Positions 53,725 through 63,188 of a stretch of DNA of 64,000 bases are shown in pieces. Source of the stretch: Paraburkholderia tropica (lineage in GTDB: Bacteria; Pseudomonadota; Gammaproteobacteria; Burkholderiales; Burkholderiaceae); contig NZ_FNZM01000001.1 in NCBI RefSeq assembly GCF_900109265.1, forward strand, positions 62,001 through 126,000, given 5' to 3'. Both the position numbers and the translations under genes were made by a program. Each line of letters opens with the position of its first letter. Positions within the stretch are counted from its first letter, which is position 1. Under the pieces are notes generated by a model that worked only from the letters and a program-made list of their open reading frames with translations, was not told the DNA's origin and searched no databases.

Positions 53725-55575
53725 TCAAGCTTCGGCGACGCGCGCGACGGCAACGTCGGCAAGCGCGGGGCGCGATATCGGTGCTGCGGCTCGCGCGTCG
53801 TTCACGGCGGCGGCGCTCATGCCGAGCTTGCCCGCAAGCTCGACGATGGCGTCCGAGACCTGCTGTGGCGCGCATACGCCCGCCACGAAACGATCGGGGC
53901 GCAGCAGCACGACCGACTCCGGCAGACGGCTGAACCAGTCCTTGAGGCGGCCCTGCACGTCGCCGATCGCGAGCACGTCGGGCGGCACGTCGTCGCCGTA
54001 GTCGAGTTGCACGTCCGGCTTCACGACCACGAAGCGCGCGCCCAGGCGCGCCCACAACGCACGCGCCTGCGGCGTGAGGCCGAAGGTCGGGTCCGCGCCC
54101 CAGGCGAGCAGCGCGAAACCGTTGCCGATCGCATCGTCCAGACGCACGACGCGGCCATCGGCCAGACGCACGCGCGGCTGCACGAACATGCGGCCCACCG
54201 GCGACGCGGCATGCGGATCGCGGCCATACGCAAGACGCCCGAGCAGCGAATCGCGCTTCTGGCTCATCAGTCCGAGCAGGCGACCGACCGGTCCGCTGCC
54301 TGCGCCTTCGAGCGTGCGCGCGAGCCAGCCGCCCTGCGCTTGCGGCGGCGGCAACAACACGACGCCCGCTTCGTATCGCGGCATCGGCTTGAAACGCATT
54401 TCGACGAAATAGCGCTTCACAGAAGGGAAAACGTTCATCGACTTCACGAACGCATCGCGAAAGCGCGCGCCGAAACGCGTGGTCGGCGCGAAGATATCGC
54501 CGGCGACTTCGGAGAGGTGAATCATCGAGCGTGCATGCGCGCGGCGCTCGACCGTATAGGTGTCGAGCAAACGGCCATCGGCGAGACCCTTTGCAACCAT
54601 CGCGAGTTTCCAGCCGAGATTGTTCGCGTCGCGAATGCCGCTGTTGTAGCCCTGCCCTTGCCACACCGGCATGATGTGCGCCGCGTCGCCCGCGAGCAGC
54701 ACGCGATCCACGCGAAACGTTTCGGCGAGCCGCGCATTGTGCGTATAGACGCGCTTGCGGATGTAGTCGACCTTGTCCGGGTCCGCGACCACCTTGCGGA
54801 TCAGCGCGGCCATGTTGGCGGGCTGCGAAAGTTCTTCCTCGGTTTCGCCCGGCATCACCATGAATTCGAAACGGCGAATGCCGTGCGGCAGCGCCGCCGA
54901 CACGTAAGGCCGCGTGTGATCGCAATGCATGTAGATGTGCGGCGAGCCGATCGGATCGTTGCGCACATCCACCACGATCCACTGATTCGGTTTCGTGCGG
55001 CCTTCGAACGGCACGTTCAGCGCGCGGCGCACGAAGCTGTTGCCGCCGTCCGCGCCCACCATGTACGCGGCGCGAATCGTGCGCTGCTCGCCGCTGGCGT
55101 CGCTCACGTCGATCGACACGCCTTGCGCGTCCTGCACGAAGCCATTCACGTCGTGGCCAAACAGCACGTCGACGTGCGCGAAGCGCGCGAGCCCTTCGTA
55201 AAGCACGCGATCCGCGAGCGGCTGAATAAAGGCATTGCGGCGCGGCCAGCCGAATTCGTCGGTGCGCGGTTCGATCGACGCGAAACAGTGGCCGTCTTTC
55301 GTCACGAAGCGCATCCAGTGATCGGGCGTGGTGTGCGGCGCGAGTCGATCGGCGAGACCGATCGACTGAAACACGCGCAATGCTTCGTCATCCAAACCAA
55401 TTGCGCGCGGATAGTCGATAATCTGATCGAGCTTTTCGATGAGCGTGACGCGCACGCCTTGCAGACCGAGAATATTGGCGATCGTGAGGCCGACCGGACC
55501 CGCTCCGATGATGGCGACGTCGGTAACGTGCTGGCGCGGGCGGACGGAATCCACCTGATGAGGCGTGGTGTGCAT
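53725..55575 (-). CDS. mhpA: 3-(3-hydroxyphenyl)propionate hydroxylase
   Basis: A 616-aa FAD-dependent class A monooxygenase that makes the dihydroxy substrate of MhpB. It has the FAD dinucleotide motif [20 protein letters not shown], the GDGxxP-like DG motif in [18 protein letters not shown], and the second FAD motif [22 protein letters not shown]-terminal thioredoxin-like domain follows residue 420. The start at 55575 ([10 protein letters not shown]) is preceded by AGGAGACA. It is the first gene of the mhp operon, divergent from mhpR. Confidence 0.95.
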   Translation of the reverse strand: MHTTPHQVDSVRPRQHVTDVAIIGAGPVGLTIANILGLQGVRVTLIEKLDQIIDYPRAIGLDDEALRVFQSIGLADRLAPHTTPDHWMRFVTKDGHCFASIEPRTDEFGWPRRNAFIQPLADRVLYEGLARFAHVDVLFGHDVNGFVQDAQGVSIDVSDASGEQRTIRAAYMVGADGGNSFVRRALNVPFEGRTKPNQWIVVDVRNDPIGSPHIYMHCDHTRPYVSAALPHGIRRFEFMVMPGETEEELSQPANMAALIRKVVADPDKVDYIRKRVYTHNARLAETFRVDRVLLAGDAAHIMPVWQGQGYNSGIRDANNLGWKLAMVAKGLADGRLLDTYTVERRAHARSMIHLSEVAGDIFAPTTRFGARFRDAFVKSMNVFPSVKRYFVEMRFKPMPRYEAGVVLLPPPQAQGGWLARTLEGAGSGPVGRLLGLMSQKRDSLLGRLAYGRDPHAASPVGRMFVQPRVRLADGRVVRLDDAIGNGFALLAWGADPTFGLTPQARALWARLGARFVVVKPDVQLDYGDDVPPDVLAIGDVQGRLKDWFSRLPESVVLLRPDRFVAGVCAPQQVSDAIVELAGKLGMSAAAVNDARAAAPISRPALADVAVARVAEA

Positions 55576-55774
55576 GGTGTCTCCTGTTCGGATCGCGCGG
55601 GCGTTCGTGCGCCGCGTGCGATCCCATGCAGATCTGTCGCGCGGCTCGGCGGCCGCTGCGGGTGCTGACAGGTTTTGCCTGAAACGGATCACCGCCGTGG
55701 GCGTTTTGCCGCAGGCCGGTGAATGAAAGCGAGTCTAGGGGCGCGCCCACGCCCGCTCAACAATTTCGCAGAAA

Positions 55775-55791
55775 TGTGCATAGAATGCACA
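55775..55791. promoter_or_regulatory. Candidate MhpR operator
   Basis: A perfect inverted repeat TGTGCAT-AGA-ATGCACA lies 24 bp upstream of the mhpR start in the mhpA-mhpR divergent region. IclR-type regulators bind dyads of this size, so this is the best candidate site for control of the operon by MhpR. Confidence 0.65.
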
Positions 55792-55815
55792 CAGTTGATT
55801 TAAAAGAGATTTTTT

Positions 55816-56613
55816 ATGACGAAGTATGCAAACGTGCGAGGTCTCGCGCGCGGTCTGCAGGTGCTCCGGGCGCTCAACGCGATGGAGAACGGACGCGCGA
55901 CGAGCCAGCAACTGAGCGAGGCCACGGGCCTGCATCGCACCACCGTGCGGCGTTTGCTGGAGACGCTGGTCGAAGAAAACTTCGTGCGGCGTAGCGCCTC
56001 CGACGACAGCTTCCGGCTCACGCTGAACGTGCGCGAGTTGAGCGAAGGCTTCACCGACGACGAACTGATCGCCACCGTCGCGCCGCCGATCATGGGCCAG
56101 CTGATGCAACGCATCGTGTGGCCGTCCGACCTCACGACGCCCGACGGCGACGCGATGATCGTGCGCGAGACCACGCATCGTTTCAGCCCGCTGTCGTTTC
56201 ACCGCTCGATGGTCGGGCGCCGCTTGCCGCTGCTGCTCACGGCGGCGGGCCGCGTCTATCTGGCGATGTGTCCCGAGGCCGAACGCGAGGACATGCTCGA
56301 TCTGTTGCGCGCGGGCGCGGGCGGCGAGCAGCAGCAGAAGCTCGCCTCGGACCCGGCCTTCATCCGCAATCTCGTCAAGCAGACGCGCGCGGACGGCTTC
56401 GGCTCGAATCACGGCGACTGGGCCGACCAGCGCAAGATCGGCGCCGTTGCGGTGGCGATCGAAGCGCATGGCCGCGTGCTCGCGAGCCTTAACGTGATTT
56501 ATCTGGAGCAGGCCATGCAGCCGCAGGAAGCGGTGCGCCGGTTCGTGCCCGAGTTGCAGCGCGCGGCGAAGGAAATGGTGGAGGCGATGGAGCGGCAGGA
56601 CGGCGAGGCGTGA
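55816..56613 (+). CDS. mhpR: IclR-family regulator of the mhp operon
   Basis: A 265-aa regulator. The winged helix is at about 7-70 (RGLARGLQVLRALNAMENGR, LSEATGLHRTTVRRLLETL), and the effector domain follows (TPDGDAMIVRETTHRFSPLS, VGRRLPLLLTAAGRVYLAMC). Its divergent position next to mhpA and similarity in layout to E. coli MhpR support the assignment. E. coli MhpR activates with 3-hydroxyphenylpropionate; the same is inferred here. Confidence 0.88.
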   Translation: MTKYANVRGLARGLQVLRALNAMENGRATSQQLSEATGLHRTTVRRLLETLVEENFVRRSASDDSFRLTLNVRELSEGFTDDELIATVAPPIMGQLMQRIVWPSDLTTPDGDAMIVRETTHRFSPLSFHRSMVGRRLPLLLTAAGRVYLAMCPEAEREDMLDLLRAGAGGEQQQKLASDPAFIRNLVKQTRADGFGSNHGDWADQRKIGAVAVAIEAHGRVLASLNVIYLEQAMQPQEAVRRFVPELQRAAKEMVEAMERQDGEA

Positions 56614-56666
56614 ACGCGCCCGCCCACGCGCTTTTCAATAATTTTCGCGATTTGTGAAAAGGGGGC

Positions 56667-56695
56667 TTGCGCACCTGCGAGAGTGTCTCTATAAT
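56667..56695 (+). promoter_or_regulatory. Sigma-70 promoter of tRNA-Val
   Basis: TTGCGC (56667-56672), a 17-bp spacer and a perfect TATAAT (56690-56695) lie 13 bp upstream of the tRNA. This is the strongest promoter in the window by sequence. Confidence 0.85.
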
Positions 56696-56708
56696 TCGCG
56701 CTCTCTAC

Positions 56709-56785
56709 AGGCTCGTAGCTCAGTTGGTTAGAGCACCACCTTGACATGGTGGGGGTCGTTGGTTCGAATCCAATCGAGCCTACCA
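56709..56785 (+). tRNA. tRNA-Val(GAC)
   Basis: 77 nt. The acceptor stem AGGCTCG/CGAGCCT pairs perfectly. The D arm (AGCTCAGTTGGTTAGAGC) is normal. The anticodon stem CCACC-TTGACAT-GGTGG shows GAC, which reads valine GUC codons. The T arm contains GTTCGAATC, and CCA is encoded. No attachment-site duplication was seen downstream. Confidence 0.97.
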
Positions 56786-56835
56786 ACGAATATAGTGGTA
56801 TCGCGTAGCGGCTTTATCATGCTTACGCAGTGAAT

Positions 56836-56873
56836 ATGGCGCATTCCCTCACGGGTCTGCGCCATTTTCTTTT
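56836..56873 (+). terminator. Intrinsic terminator of tRNA-Val
   Basis: The stem ATGGCGCA/TGCGCCAT with a 14-nt loop is followed by TTTCTTTT, about 50 bp after the tRNA. Confidence 0.8.
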
Positions 56874-56939
56874 GTGCCTTCATACGCGCACATCAGCACG
56901 CTATTCAGCACGCGCCAATCGGCGCATCACACTCGCCAT

Positions 56940-57866
56940 TCAATCGAGTGCCTTGTCGTTCGGATGCGCGAACAGTTCCTTCATCTGCTGCGAAAGCGGA
57001 TAGTCGAGATTCATGCCATTCGGCGGAATCGGCTGCGTGAACCATTTCGTATAGAGCTTCGCCATCTCGCCCGAGGTCTGCATCTTCGCGACGGTTTCGT
57101 CGACGAGCGCCTTGAATTGCGGATCGTCGCGACGCAGCATGCACGCGTAGTTTTCCGACACCGGCGGCGTGCCCGTCACCACATAATCCTGCGGACTCTT
57201 CGTCTTCGCGCGCTCGCCGTACAGCAGCGGCTCATCCATCACGAATGCGATTGCGCGGCCCGTCGTGACGTTGAGGAACGATTCGGCGTGGTCCTTCGCG
57301 CTGATGATCGTCATGTTCATATGCTTCTCTTCGTTCATCTTGCGCAGCATGCGCTCGTCGGACGTGCCCGCCGTGGTCGCCACCGTCTTGCCCGCGAGAT
57401 CCGCGAAATCCTTCACGCCCGAATCCTTGCGCGTGATAAAGCGAATGCCGTACAGAAAAATGCTGTTCGAAAACGCGGCCTGATTCTGGCGTTCGAACGT
57501 ATTCGTGGTCGAACCGCATTCGAGGTCGATCGTGCCGTTCTGCACAAGCGGAATGCGATTTTGCGAGGTGATGGGAATCGTGCGCACCTTGAGGTTCGGC
57601 GTGTCGGTTTTCTGCTTCACCGCTTCAACGATCTTCAGCGCGATTTCCTGCGAATAGCCAATCACGTTCTGATTCTGGTCGTAATACGAAAACGGAATCG
57701 ACGACTCGCGCGTGCCAAGCACGATGACGCCCGTATCGTGCACTTTCTTGAGCGTGCCCGTGAGTTCTTCCGCTTGCGCCGCGCTCGCGAACAGCGTTGC
57801 CGCCAGTGCGCTTGCTCCAATCGCACCGATCACACCGACCACCCCGATTTTTCTCATGCCGATCAT
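56940..57866 (-). CDS. Glutamate/aspartate-type ABC transporter binding protein
   Basis: A 308-aa periplasmic amino-acid binding protein of the GltI/AatJ type. The signal peptide covers residues 1-32 (VGVIGAIGASALAATLFASA, AQA cleavage). The mature part shows LTGTLKKVHDTGVIVLGTRE, SSIPFSYYDQNQNVIGYSQE, the ligand-side DLECGSTTNTFERQ, and VATTAGTSDERMLRKMNEEK. ATG 57866 (MIGMRK) has GGGAG upstream; 57857 is an alternative. No permease or ATPase genes adjoin it. It lies 38 nt after dadA, pointing to D-amino-acid or glutamate uptake. Confidence 0.9.
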   Translation of the reverse strand: MIGMRKIGVVGVIGAIGASALAATLFASAAQAEELTGTLKKVHDTGVIVLGTRESSIPFSYYDQNQNVIGYSQEIALKIVEAVKQKTDTPNLKVRTIPITSQNRIPLVQNGTIDLECGSTTNTFERQNQAAFSNSIFLYGIRFITRKDSGVKDFADLAGKTVATTAGTSDERMLRKMNEEKHMNMTIISAKDHAESFLNVTTGRAIAFVMDEPLLYGERAKTKSPQDYVVTGTPPVSENYACMLRRDDPQFKALVDETVAKMQTSGEMAKLYTKWFTQPIPPNGMNLDYPLSQQMKELFAHPNDKALD

Positions 57867-57904
57867 CGTCCTGTTCTCCCGACTGGTGTAGTGAAACAAA
57901 TCGT

Positions 57905-59161
57905 TCAACGCGTCCAACGCGCCGGCACGAAGGCGTCGCCGTCGAGCGGCAGCGCGCGGTTCGCGAGCCGATCCGCCAGCAGTTGCGCGCTGCCGCACGC
58001 GAGCGTGAAGCCCAGCGCGCCATGCCCCGTGTTCATCCAGAGATTGCGAAAGCGTGTCGTGCCGATCAGCGGCTTGCTGTCCGGCGTGGCAGGCCGCATG
58101 CCCGTCCACGTTTGAATTGCGTCATAATCGCCGGCTTGCGGAAACGTCTCGCGCGCCTGACGCGTGAGCAACGCGATACGCTCGCGATCGGCGTGCGCGC
58201 TCATGCCCGTGAGATCGACCATGCCCGCAATGCGCAGACGTTCGCCGAGCGGCGCGTAGACCACCTTGTGATGCGCATCCGTGACCGACACGCGCGGCGC
58301 GCCGTGTTCGCGCGCGTCGGGCAACGTGAGGCTGTAGCCTTTGAGCGGATAAACCGGCACGCTCACGCCGAGCGAGGCCAGCATCGGCTGACTCTGGAAG
58401 CCGAGGCACATCACGAAGGCATCGGCTTCGATATCGCCTTGCGACGTGATGGCTGCCTGCACATTCGATTCATTGATACGGAGTCCGGATAATTCAGTCG
58501 CGAGTTGCAGTTGCACGCCGTCGCGCTGCGCGGCACGCGCCAGATGACGCGTGAAGCTGTCGCAATCGCCGGCTTCTTCACCGGGCGTATGAATGCCGCC
58601 TGCAATATCGCCGCCAATATGCGCGAGCGCCGGTTCCAGCGCCACGCACGCCGCGCCGTCGAGCGCGTGCTGTTCGCAGCCGAATTTCGCCTGATACTGC
58701 GCCTGGCGGCACGCGCCCTCAAAACCTTCGCGATCGCGAAACACAACAAGTTTTCCGTTGCGCACATAGTCGAAATCGAGCGATTCGCGCGCGACGATTT
58801 CGTGCATCAGACGCTGGCTCAGAAAGCCGAGACCAAGCAATTCCGCCGTGGTCTGCTGGCTGCGCGCACGCGTGCAGGCGCGCAGAAACTCCACGCACCA
58901 GCGCCACTGATGCGGATCGAGACGCGGCACGAAACGCAGCGCCGCATCGCGTGAAAACAGCCATTGCGGCAGCTTGGGCAGCACCGAGGGATCGGCGAGC
59001 GGCGCCACGTAGCTGTAGCTCAGCTGACCGCCGTTGGCGTGGCTGGTCTCCTGCGCCACGTCCGCGCGACGCTCGACGAGCGTCACCTGATGTCCATCGC
59101 GAGCAAGAAAATAGGCCGTCGTCACACCGATGACGCCGCCGCCCAACACGCAAATTCGCAT
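57905..59161 (-). CDS. dadA: D-amino acid dehydrogenase
   Basis: A 418-aa FAD-dependent oxidoreductase that deaminates D-amino acids and feeds electrons to the respiratory chain. The FAD motif VLGGGVIGVTTAYFLARDGH is at the N-terminus, then HANGGQLSYSYVAPLADPSV, CLGFQSQPMLASLGVSVPVY, PLKGYSLTLP and the C-terminal TGHGALGFTLACGSAQLLAD. All are typical of DadA. Length matches E. coli DadA (432 aa). It is followed by the amino-acid binding protein gene, probably in one transcript. No alanine racemase gene (dadX) is adjacent. Confidence 0.92.
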   Translation of the reverse strand: MRICVLGGGVIGVTTAYFLARDGHQVTLVERRADVAQETSHANGGQLSYSYVAPLADPSVLPKLPQWLFSRDAALRFVPRLDPHQWRWCVEFLRACTRARSQQTTAELLGLGFLSQRLMHEIVARESLDFDYVRNGKLVVFRDREGFEGACRQAQYQAKFGCEQHALDGAACVALEPALAHIGGDIAGGIHTPGEEAGDCDSFTRHLARAAQRDGVQLQLATELSGLRINESNVQAAITSQGDIEADAFVMCLGFQSQPMLASLGVSVPVYPLKGYSLTLPDAREHGAPRVSVTDAHHKVVYAPLGERLRIAGMVDLTGMSAHADRERIALLTRQARETFPQAGDYDAIQTWTGMRPATPDSKPLIGTTRFRNLWMNTGHGALGFTLACGSAQLLADRLANRALPLDGDAFVPARWTR

Positions 59162-59331
59162 AACCCGTTATTCAGTCCACTGGTTTTGACCGGGTCACGC
59201 GAGGCTTTCGCTGCCACGCTCGCGAGACCGACCACACCAGTCTTACCGGGCAAAAAACGGAACTCAATTGCGAATTGCGCGGGGGATATAACCTCAGGTT
59301 AAGTCCCGATGACGCGGCGCGCCCGGCGAAT

Positions 59332-60969
59332 TCAGGCCAGCGCCGGCTCCGCACCCGCATGCCGTGCGCCTTCCAGGGCTGGCGCGCCCGGTTCGCCCCG
59401 GCGCGCGGCATGCCCTTGCGCAGCGCCGAGATTGAATACCGACACCGCCTCGCGCAGCGTGTTGGCCTGCGCTTCGAGCGACTGCGCGGCAGCCGCGGCC
59501 TCTTCCACGAGCGCCGCGTTGCGCTGCGTGACCTCGTCGATCTGCGCGACCGCGCGATTCACCTGCTCGATGCCGTCGCTCTGCTCGTGCGTCGCCGCCT
59601 CGATCTCGCCCATGATGCTGCTCACGCGCGCCACCGCGTCGCGCGCCGCGCCCATCGTGTGACGCGCTTCGTCGACGAGACGCGCGCCCGCGCCCACCGT
59701 CGCGACCGACGCCGTGATCAGCTCCTTGATCTCCTTGGCGGCCGTGCCCGAGCGCTGCGCGAGGCTGCGCACTTCGGCGGCGACCACCGCGAAGCCGCGC
59801 CCTTCCTCGCCCGCGCGCGCGGCTTCGACCGCCGCGTTCAGCGCGAGGATGTTGGTCTGGAACGCGATGCCTTCGATGATGCCGGTGATTTCCTCGACCT
59901 TGCGCGACGACGACGAGATGTCGTTCATCGTCTCGTTCACGCGCGCGACCACGTCCGCGCCGCGCGACACGGTGTCGAGCGCGCCTTGCGCAAGCCCGCT
60001 CGCCTCCTTCGCCGCCGACGTGTTCTGGCGCACCGCCGATGCCAGCTCCTCCAGGCTCGCCGCCGTCTCTTCGAGCGCCGCCGCCTGCTGCGACGTGCGG
60101 CTCGACAGATCGGCATTGCCCGACGCGATCTGATCCGCGCCCAGCGTGATCTCGTGCGTGCTGCCGCGTACGCGCGCGACGGTGCCCATCAGCCCTTCGC
60201 GCATCTGCGCGAGCGCGCCGAGCAACTGGCCCATTTCATTGTTCGAGCGCACGCGCACGTCCACGGTCAGATCGCCGGCCGCAATGCGCTGGAAGTGGCG
60301 AATCGCCTGATCGACAGGCTTCACGACGGCCGCCGCGAGCCCCTTTCGAGCGAACAGACCGAGCACGACGCCAATCACGGCAATCGCGCCGAACACGATG
60401 ACCGACACCTGGAAGCGCTCGGCGGCGATCTCGCCGTCGCGCTGTTCGCGGGCGGTCTGCCATTGTTCGAGCGCGTCGATCGCTTTCGCGTAGATGGCGT
60501 AATAGCGGTCGGCCGTCTCGCCCTGGATGGTGCGGAAGGTGTTGAAGTCGTTGTCGACGAGCGCCTTGTACTCCGGCTCCAGCGCCTGCTCGACGAGCGC
60601 CGTACGCGCCTGCGCGACCGCTTTGGCGAGCCGTGCTTCTTCGTCGTCGGTGAAAGGGCCCGCGCTGTAGCCCGCGAAATCCTTGTTCGAATCGACGAGC
60701 ACCTTGTGCGCCTGTTCGAGCAGGCCCTCCGTGGACTTGCCCACGCTGAACAGCGTCTCGTAGCCGCCCAGCGCGAGGCGCACCTGCAGAAGCCGCTCCG
60801 AACTCGTCTTGAGCGCGGCGAGCGACTGGGCGCTGCGCTGCGTATCGACGAGACTCTCGTTGGTCAATTTGAGGGCCCCGTACGCCACGCCGATCACCAC
60901 CAGCAGAAAGGCGACGAATAGGCCAATGACGAGGGTAAGCCCGCCGCGAATAGTGATATTCCTGAGCAT
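59332..60969 (-). CDS. Methyl-accepting chemotaxis protein
   Basis: A 545-aa chemoreceptor. A first membrane segment lies at 10-32 (LTLVIGLFVAFLLVVIGVAY), a periplasmic four-helix-bundle sensor at about 35-190, a second segment at 192-212 (VSVIVFGAIAVIGVVLGLFA), HAMP at 215-265, then a signalling domain with the tip [20 protein letters not shown]. The C-terminus (GEPGAPALEGARHAGAEPAL) lacks a CheR-binding pentapeptide. The start at 60969 is the family ATG. It shares the signalling domain but not the sensor domain with the receptor at 11680-13305. Confidence 0.93.
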   Translation of the reverse strand: MLRNITIRGGLTLVIGLFVAFLLVVIGVAYGALKLTNESLVDTQRSAQSLAALKTSSERLLQVRLALGGYETLFSVGKSTEGLLEQAHKVLVDSNKDFAGYSAGPFTDDEEARLAKAVAQARTALVEQALEPEYKALVDNDFNTFRTIQGETADRYYAIYAKAIDALEQWQTAREQRDGEIAAERFQVSVIVFGAIAVIGVVLGLFARKGLAAAVVKPVDQAIRHFQRIAAGDLTVDVRVRSNNEMGQLLGALAQMREGLMGTVARVRGSTHEITLGADQIASGNADLSSRTSQQAAALEETAASLEELASAVRQNTSAAKEASGLAQGALDTVSRGADVVARVNETMNDISSSSRKVEEITGIIEGIAFQTNILALNAAVEAARAGEEGRGFAVVAAEVRSLAQRSGTAAKEIKELITASVATVGAGARLVDEARHTMGAARDAVARVSSIMGEIEAATHEQSDGIEQVNRAVAQIDEVTQRNAALVEEAAAAAQSLEAQANTLREAVSVFNLGAAQGHAARRGEPGAPALEGARHAGAEPALA

Positions 60970-61549
60970 CTGGTCGGTCTCCTGGCTTTTTATCGCGGCG
61001 CGTGGCCGCCCGCGCAATCTCGCGCTTCGCAGGGACTAACGGCAGGTTTAATTCACTCCCTTATAGGGGATATCCATGAGGAAAGCGGAACATTCGCGAC
61101 GTTCGTTTCAATTATTGGGAAATTCGTGGAATTACCACTCTAATTAAGCATTGGCGATGGCCGATGTGGCCGGCGCGTCGTCCGGCCACGCGCAAGAGCA
61201 GGCATTGCGGTAAATGGTGTTTTACCTGCCGGGCAATAATCACCCAGGCATGCTCAATGTATTTTCTAGCGATCTTTTTCCGCCCTTCCAAATGGGCTTT
61301 CTTTTGCAATTGATCGCAGCAAACGTTTCCTTTTATCGAAATTTCTCTAAATCTCGATTTGTTTAAAACATGCCTGAATTCATTGACACGAATTCAGACA
61401 CCAGCACTGGGCTTTATCGACTTTTAACGCCCCTCAAGAATGACAACTCGCCGCCGATATCCCGACGGTATTCCGTCCGACTGGCTTCATCGTAATTCGG
61501 ACGTTGCCTGACTAAAGCAGGCTTTTATTGACCCGGATTGCGTTCCGAT
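60970..61549. other. AT-rich intergenic region upstream of the HNH/coiled-coil locus
   Basis: 580 bp with markedly lower GC between 61030 and 61540. It holds a perfect inverted repeat CTGAATTC-N8-GAATTCAG (61374-61397). A 65-codon minus-strand ORF at 61112-61309 is not supported. The sudden fall in GC before the unusual genes suggests an insertion boundary or an H-NS-silenced promoter. Confidence 0.6.
61374..61397. promoter_or_regulatory. Perfect 8-bp-arm inverted repeat upstream of the HNH gene
   Basis: CTGAATTC and GAATTCAG are separated by 8 nt, about 150 bp before the ATG at 61550. It could be an operator or a transcript hairpin; it lacks a T tract. Confidence 0.5.
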
Positions 61550-63184
61550 ATGACAACATTAGAACCCGTCGCGGCTTTATCGAGCCGCACCGCGCTTTCC
61601 ACGGAGACATCGGCACCGAGTTCGCGCGAATTGCGCGAGCGGCGTCTCGACGAACTGCTCGAAAGCTGCAAACAGCAAACGCTGCAACAGATCATCGGTC
61701 CGTTCGGCCTCACGCCCGCCATGTTCGACGACAAGACCGGCGGCAATGTCACCACGCTGCGCAATTTCGAACAAGGCATTACGGCGACGCAAAACGATGC
61801 CGCGGCCTATACGGAATGGCACGACAAGCAGTCGAATCCCATCGACCGCACGGCGTACGGCAAGACGTTTCCCGCAAAGCGCAAGGCGATGTTCCAGAAT
61901 GACGAGCCCATCATCAGCGCTTATACGGGCAAGGAACTGCCGCGCGATGGACGCACGCATCTCGATCATGTGAATTCGGTCAAAAGCATCGAGATCGACC
62001 CTCGCGCCAATCTCTTCATGAACGAAGCGCAGCGCGTGGAGATGGCGAATGCGCCGGAGAATCTCGTTCCGGCCGAGCACGATATCAATCAGTCGATGCA
62101 GGACAAGGTCAAGCTCGACTGGGCGAATGCGGAGCGCAAGAAAACGCCCGGGCAAACCAACGCGGAGTCGTTCGGCGTCGACGTGGAATTGCTCAAGAGA
62201 ACGCAGGATAAAGCCGATCGTCATCGCAAGATCGAAACGCTCAAGGCTCAGGCAAAGAAGCAAGGCGCGGAACTCGCCTCCACCTGCGCCACGGAAGCGG
62301 GCAAGAACGCACTGCGCCAGGCGATGGGCGTGCTGCTGCACGAGTTCGTCAACAGCAGCTATGTGGAAGTCGCCACGCTCGTGCGCACGCCGGCGCCCAC
62401 GGAGAATCTCGTCGACCGCGTGACCGAGGCGCTCAAGCGCACGCTCGATCGCGTCACGGCGAAGCTCGGGCATGCGTTCGACGCGCTCATCGAAGGCGGC
62501 GTTCAAGGCGCGGTGAGCAATCTGCTCACGTTCATCATCAACAATGTCGTCACGACGTCGGCGAAGATCGTCACGGTCATCCGTGAAAGTTTCAAGGGAC
62601 TCTGGCAGGCCATCAAGATCGTCTGCTTCCCGCCCAAGGGTCTCTCGGCGATGGACGCCGCGCGCCAGGCCACGAAGATCATTGCGGGCGTGATCACGAC
62701 CAGCGTCGGGCTTCTGTTCGAGCAGTCCATCAAGGGCTTTCTGGTCAGCATTCCCTTTCTCGCGCCGCTGGCCGCTTATGTCGCGCCCGTCATCACCGGC
62801 ATTCTGACCGGGCTAATGACCGCGTTGACGGTCTATGCGATCGACCGCCTGTTCGACTGGCTGTCGCAAACCGGCACCGAACATCTCGAAGCGCAGATCG
62901 ACACGCTCGAAGCCGATGCGGCGCTCGGCGAGCGTCTTGCGACCTTCATCGAGCAGCAGTATCAGCACTCGCAGCGCTACCAGGAAATGCTCGCCTGTTA
63001 CGAGGCAATGGCCGAAGACCTGGAAAAAGCCGAACACCACTTGCTGGCTGCCGTGGATACGGCCGCCGCCACCGTCGAGATCGGTGCCAGCACGCACAAG
63101 GCGCTTGGCACCGGCCTCGCAAACATGAAGCAGATGGACGACGAACTCGAGCGCCTGCTCGCAGACTATTGCACCAAACCTTGA
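61550..63184 (+). CDS. HNH-like nuclease fused to a membrane domain, function unknown
   Basis: A 544-aa protein. Residues 118-185 read as an HNH/His-Me nuclease core: YTGKELPRDGRTHLDHVNSV with the Asp-His pair 139-140, LFMNEAQRVEMANAPENLVP and N180 in HDINQSMQDK. These match the DH...NL...N..K spacing of HNH enzymes. Helical sequence follows to 300. Several hydrophobic segments occupy 305-460 (SNLLTFIINNVVTTSAKIVT, IPFLAPLAAYVAPVITGILT, TGLMTALTVYAIDRLFDWL). A coiled coil (475-540) ends the protein. The ATG at 61550 lies 4 codons inside an ORF from TTG 61538. I know the style of this family but no name or function. A DNase tied to the membrane would fit a defence or toxin role, which is inference. 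Confidence 0.82.
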   Translation: MTTLEPVAALSSRTALSTETSAPSSRELRERRLDELLESCKQQTLQQIIGPFGLTPAMFDDKTGGNVTTLRNFEQGITATQNDAAAYTEWHDKQSNPIDRTAYGKTFPAKRKAMFQNDEPIISAYTGKELPRDGRTHLDHVNSVKSIEIDPRANLFMNEAQRVEMANAPENLVPAEHDINQSMQDKVKLDWANAERKKTPGQTNAESFGVDVELLKRTQDKADRHRKIETLKAQAKKQGAELASTCATEAGKNALRQAMGVLLHEFVNSSYVEVATLVRTPAPTENLVDRVTEALKRTLDRVTAKLGHAFDALIEGGVQGAVSNLLTFIINNVVTTSAKIVTVIRESFKGLWQAIKIVCFPPKGLSAMDAARQATKIIAGVITTSVGLLFEQSIKGFLVSIPFLAPLAAYVAPVITGILTGLMTALTVYAIDRLFDWLSQTGTEHLEAQIDTLEADAALGERLATFIEQQYQHSQRYQEMLACYEAMAEDLEKAEHHLLAAVDTAAATVEIGASTHKALGTGLANMKQMDDELERLLADYCTKP

Positions 63185-63188
63185 AACC

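Noticed and set aside
56709-56785. tRNA-Val as integration site of a genomic island
   Set aside because: No integrase gene and no repeat of the tRNA 3' end was seen in the following 7 kb.
61112-61309. 65-codon minus-strand ORF in AT-rich DNA
   Set aside because: No ribosome site or family-like sequence; it is probably chance.
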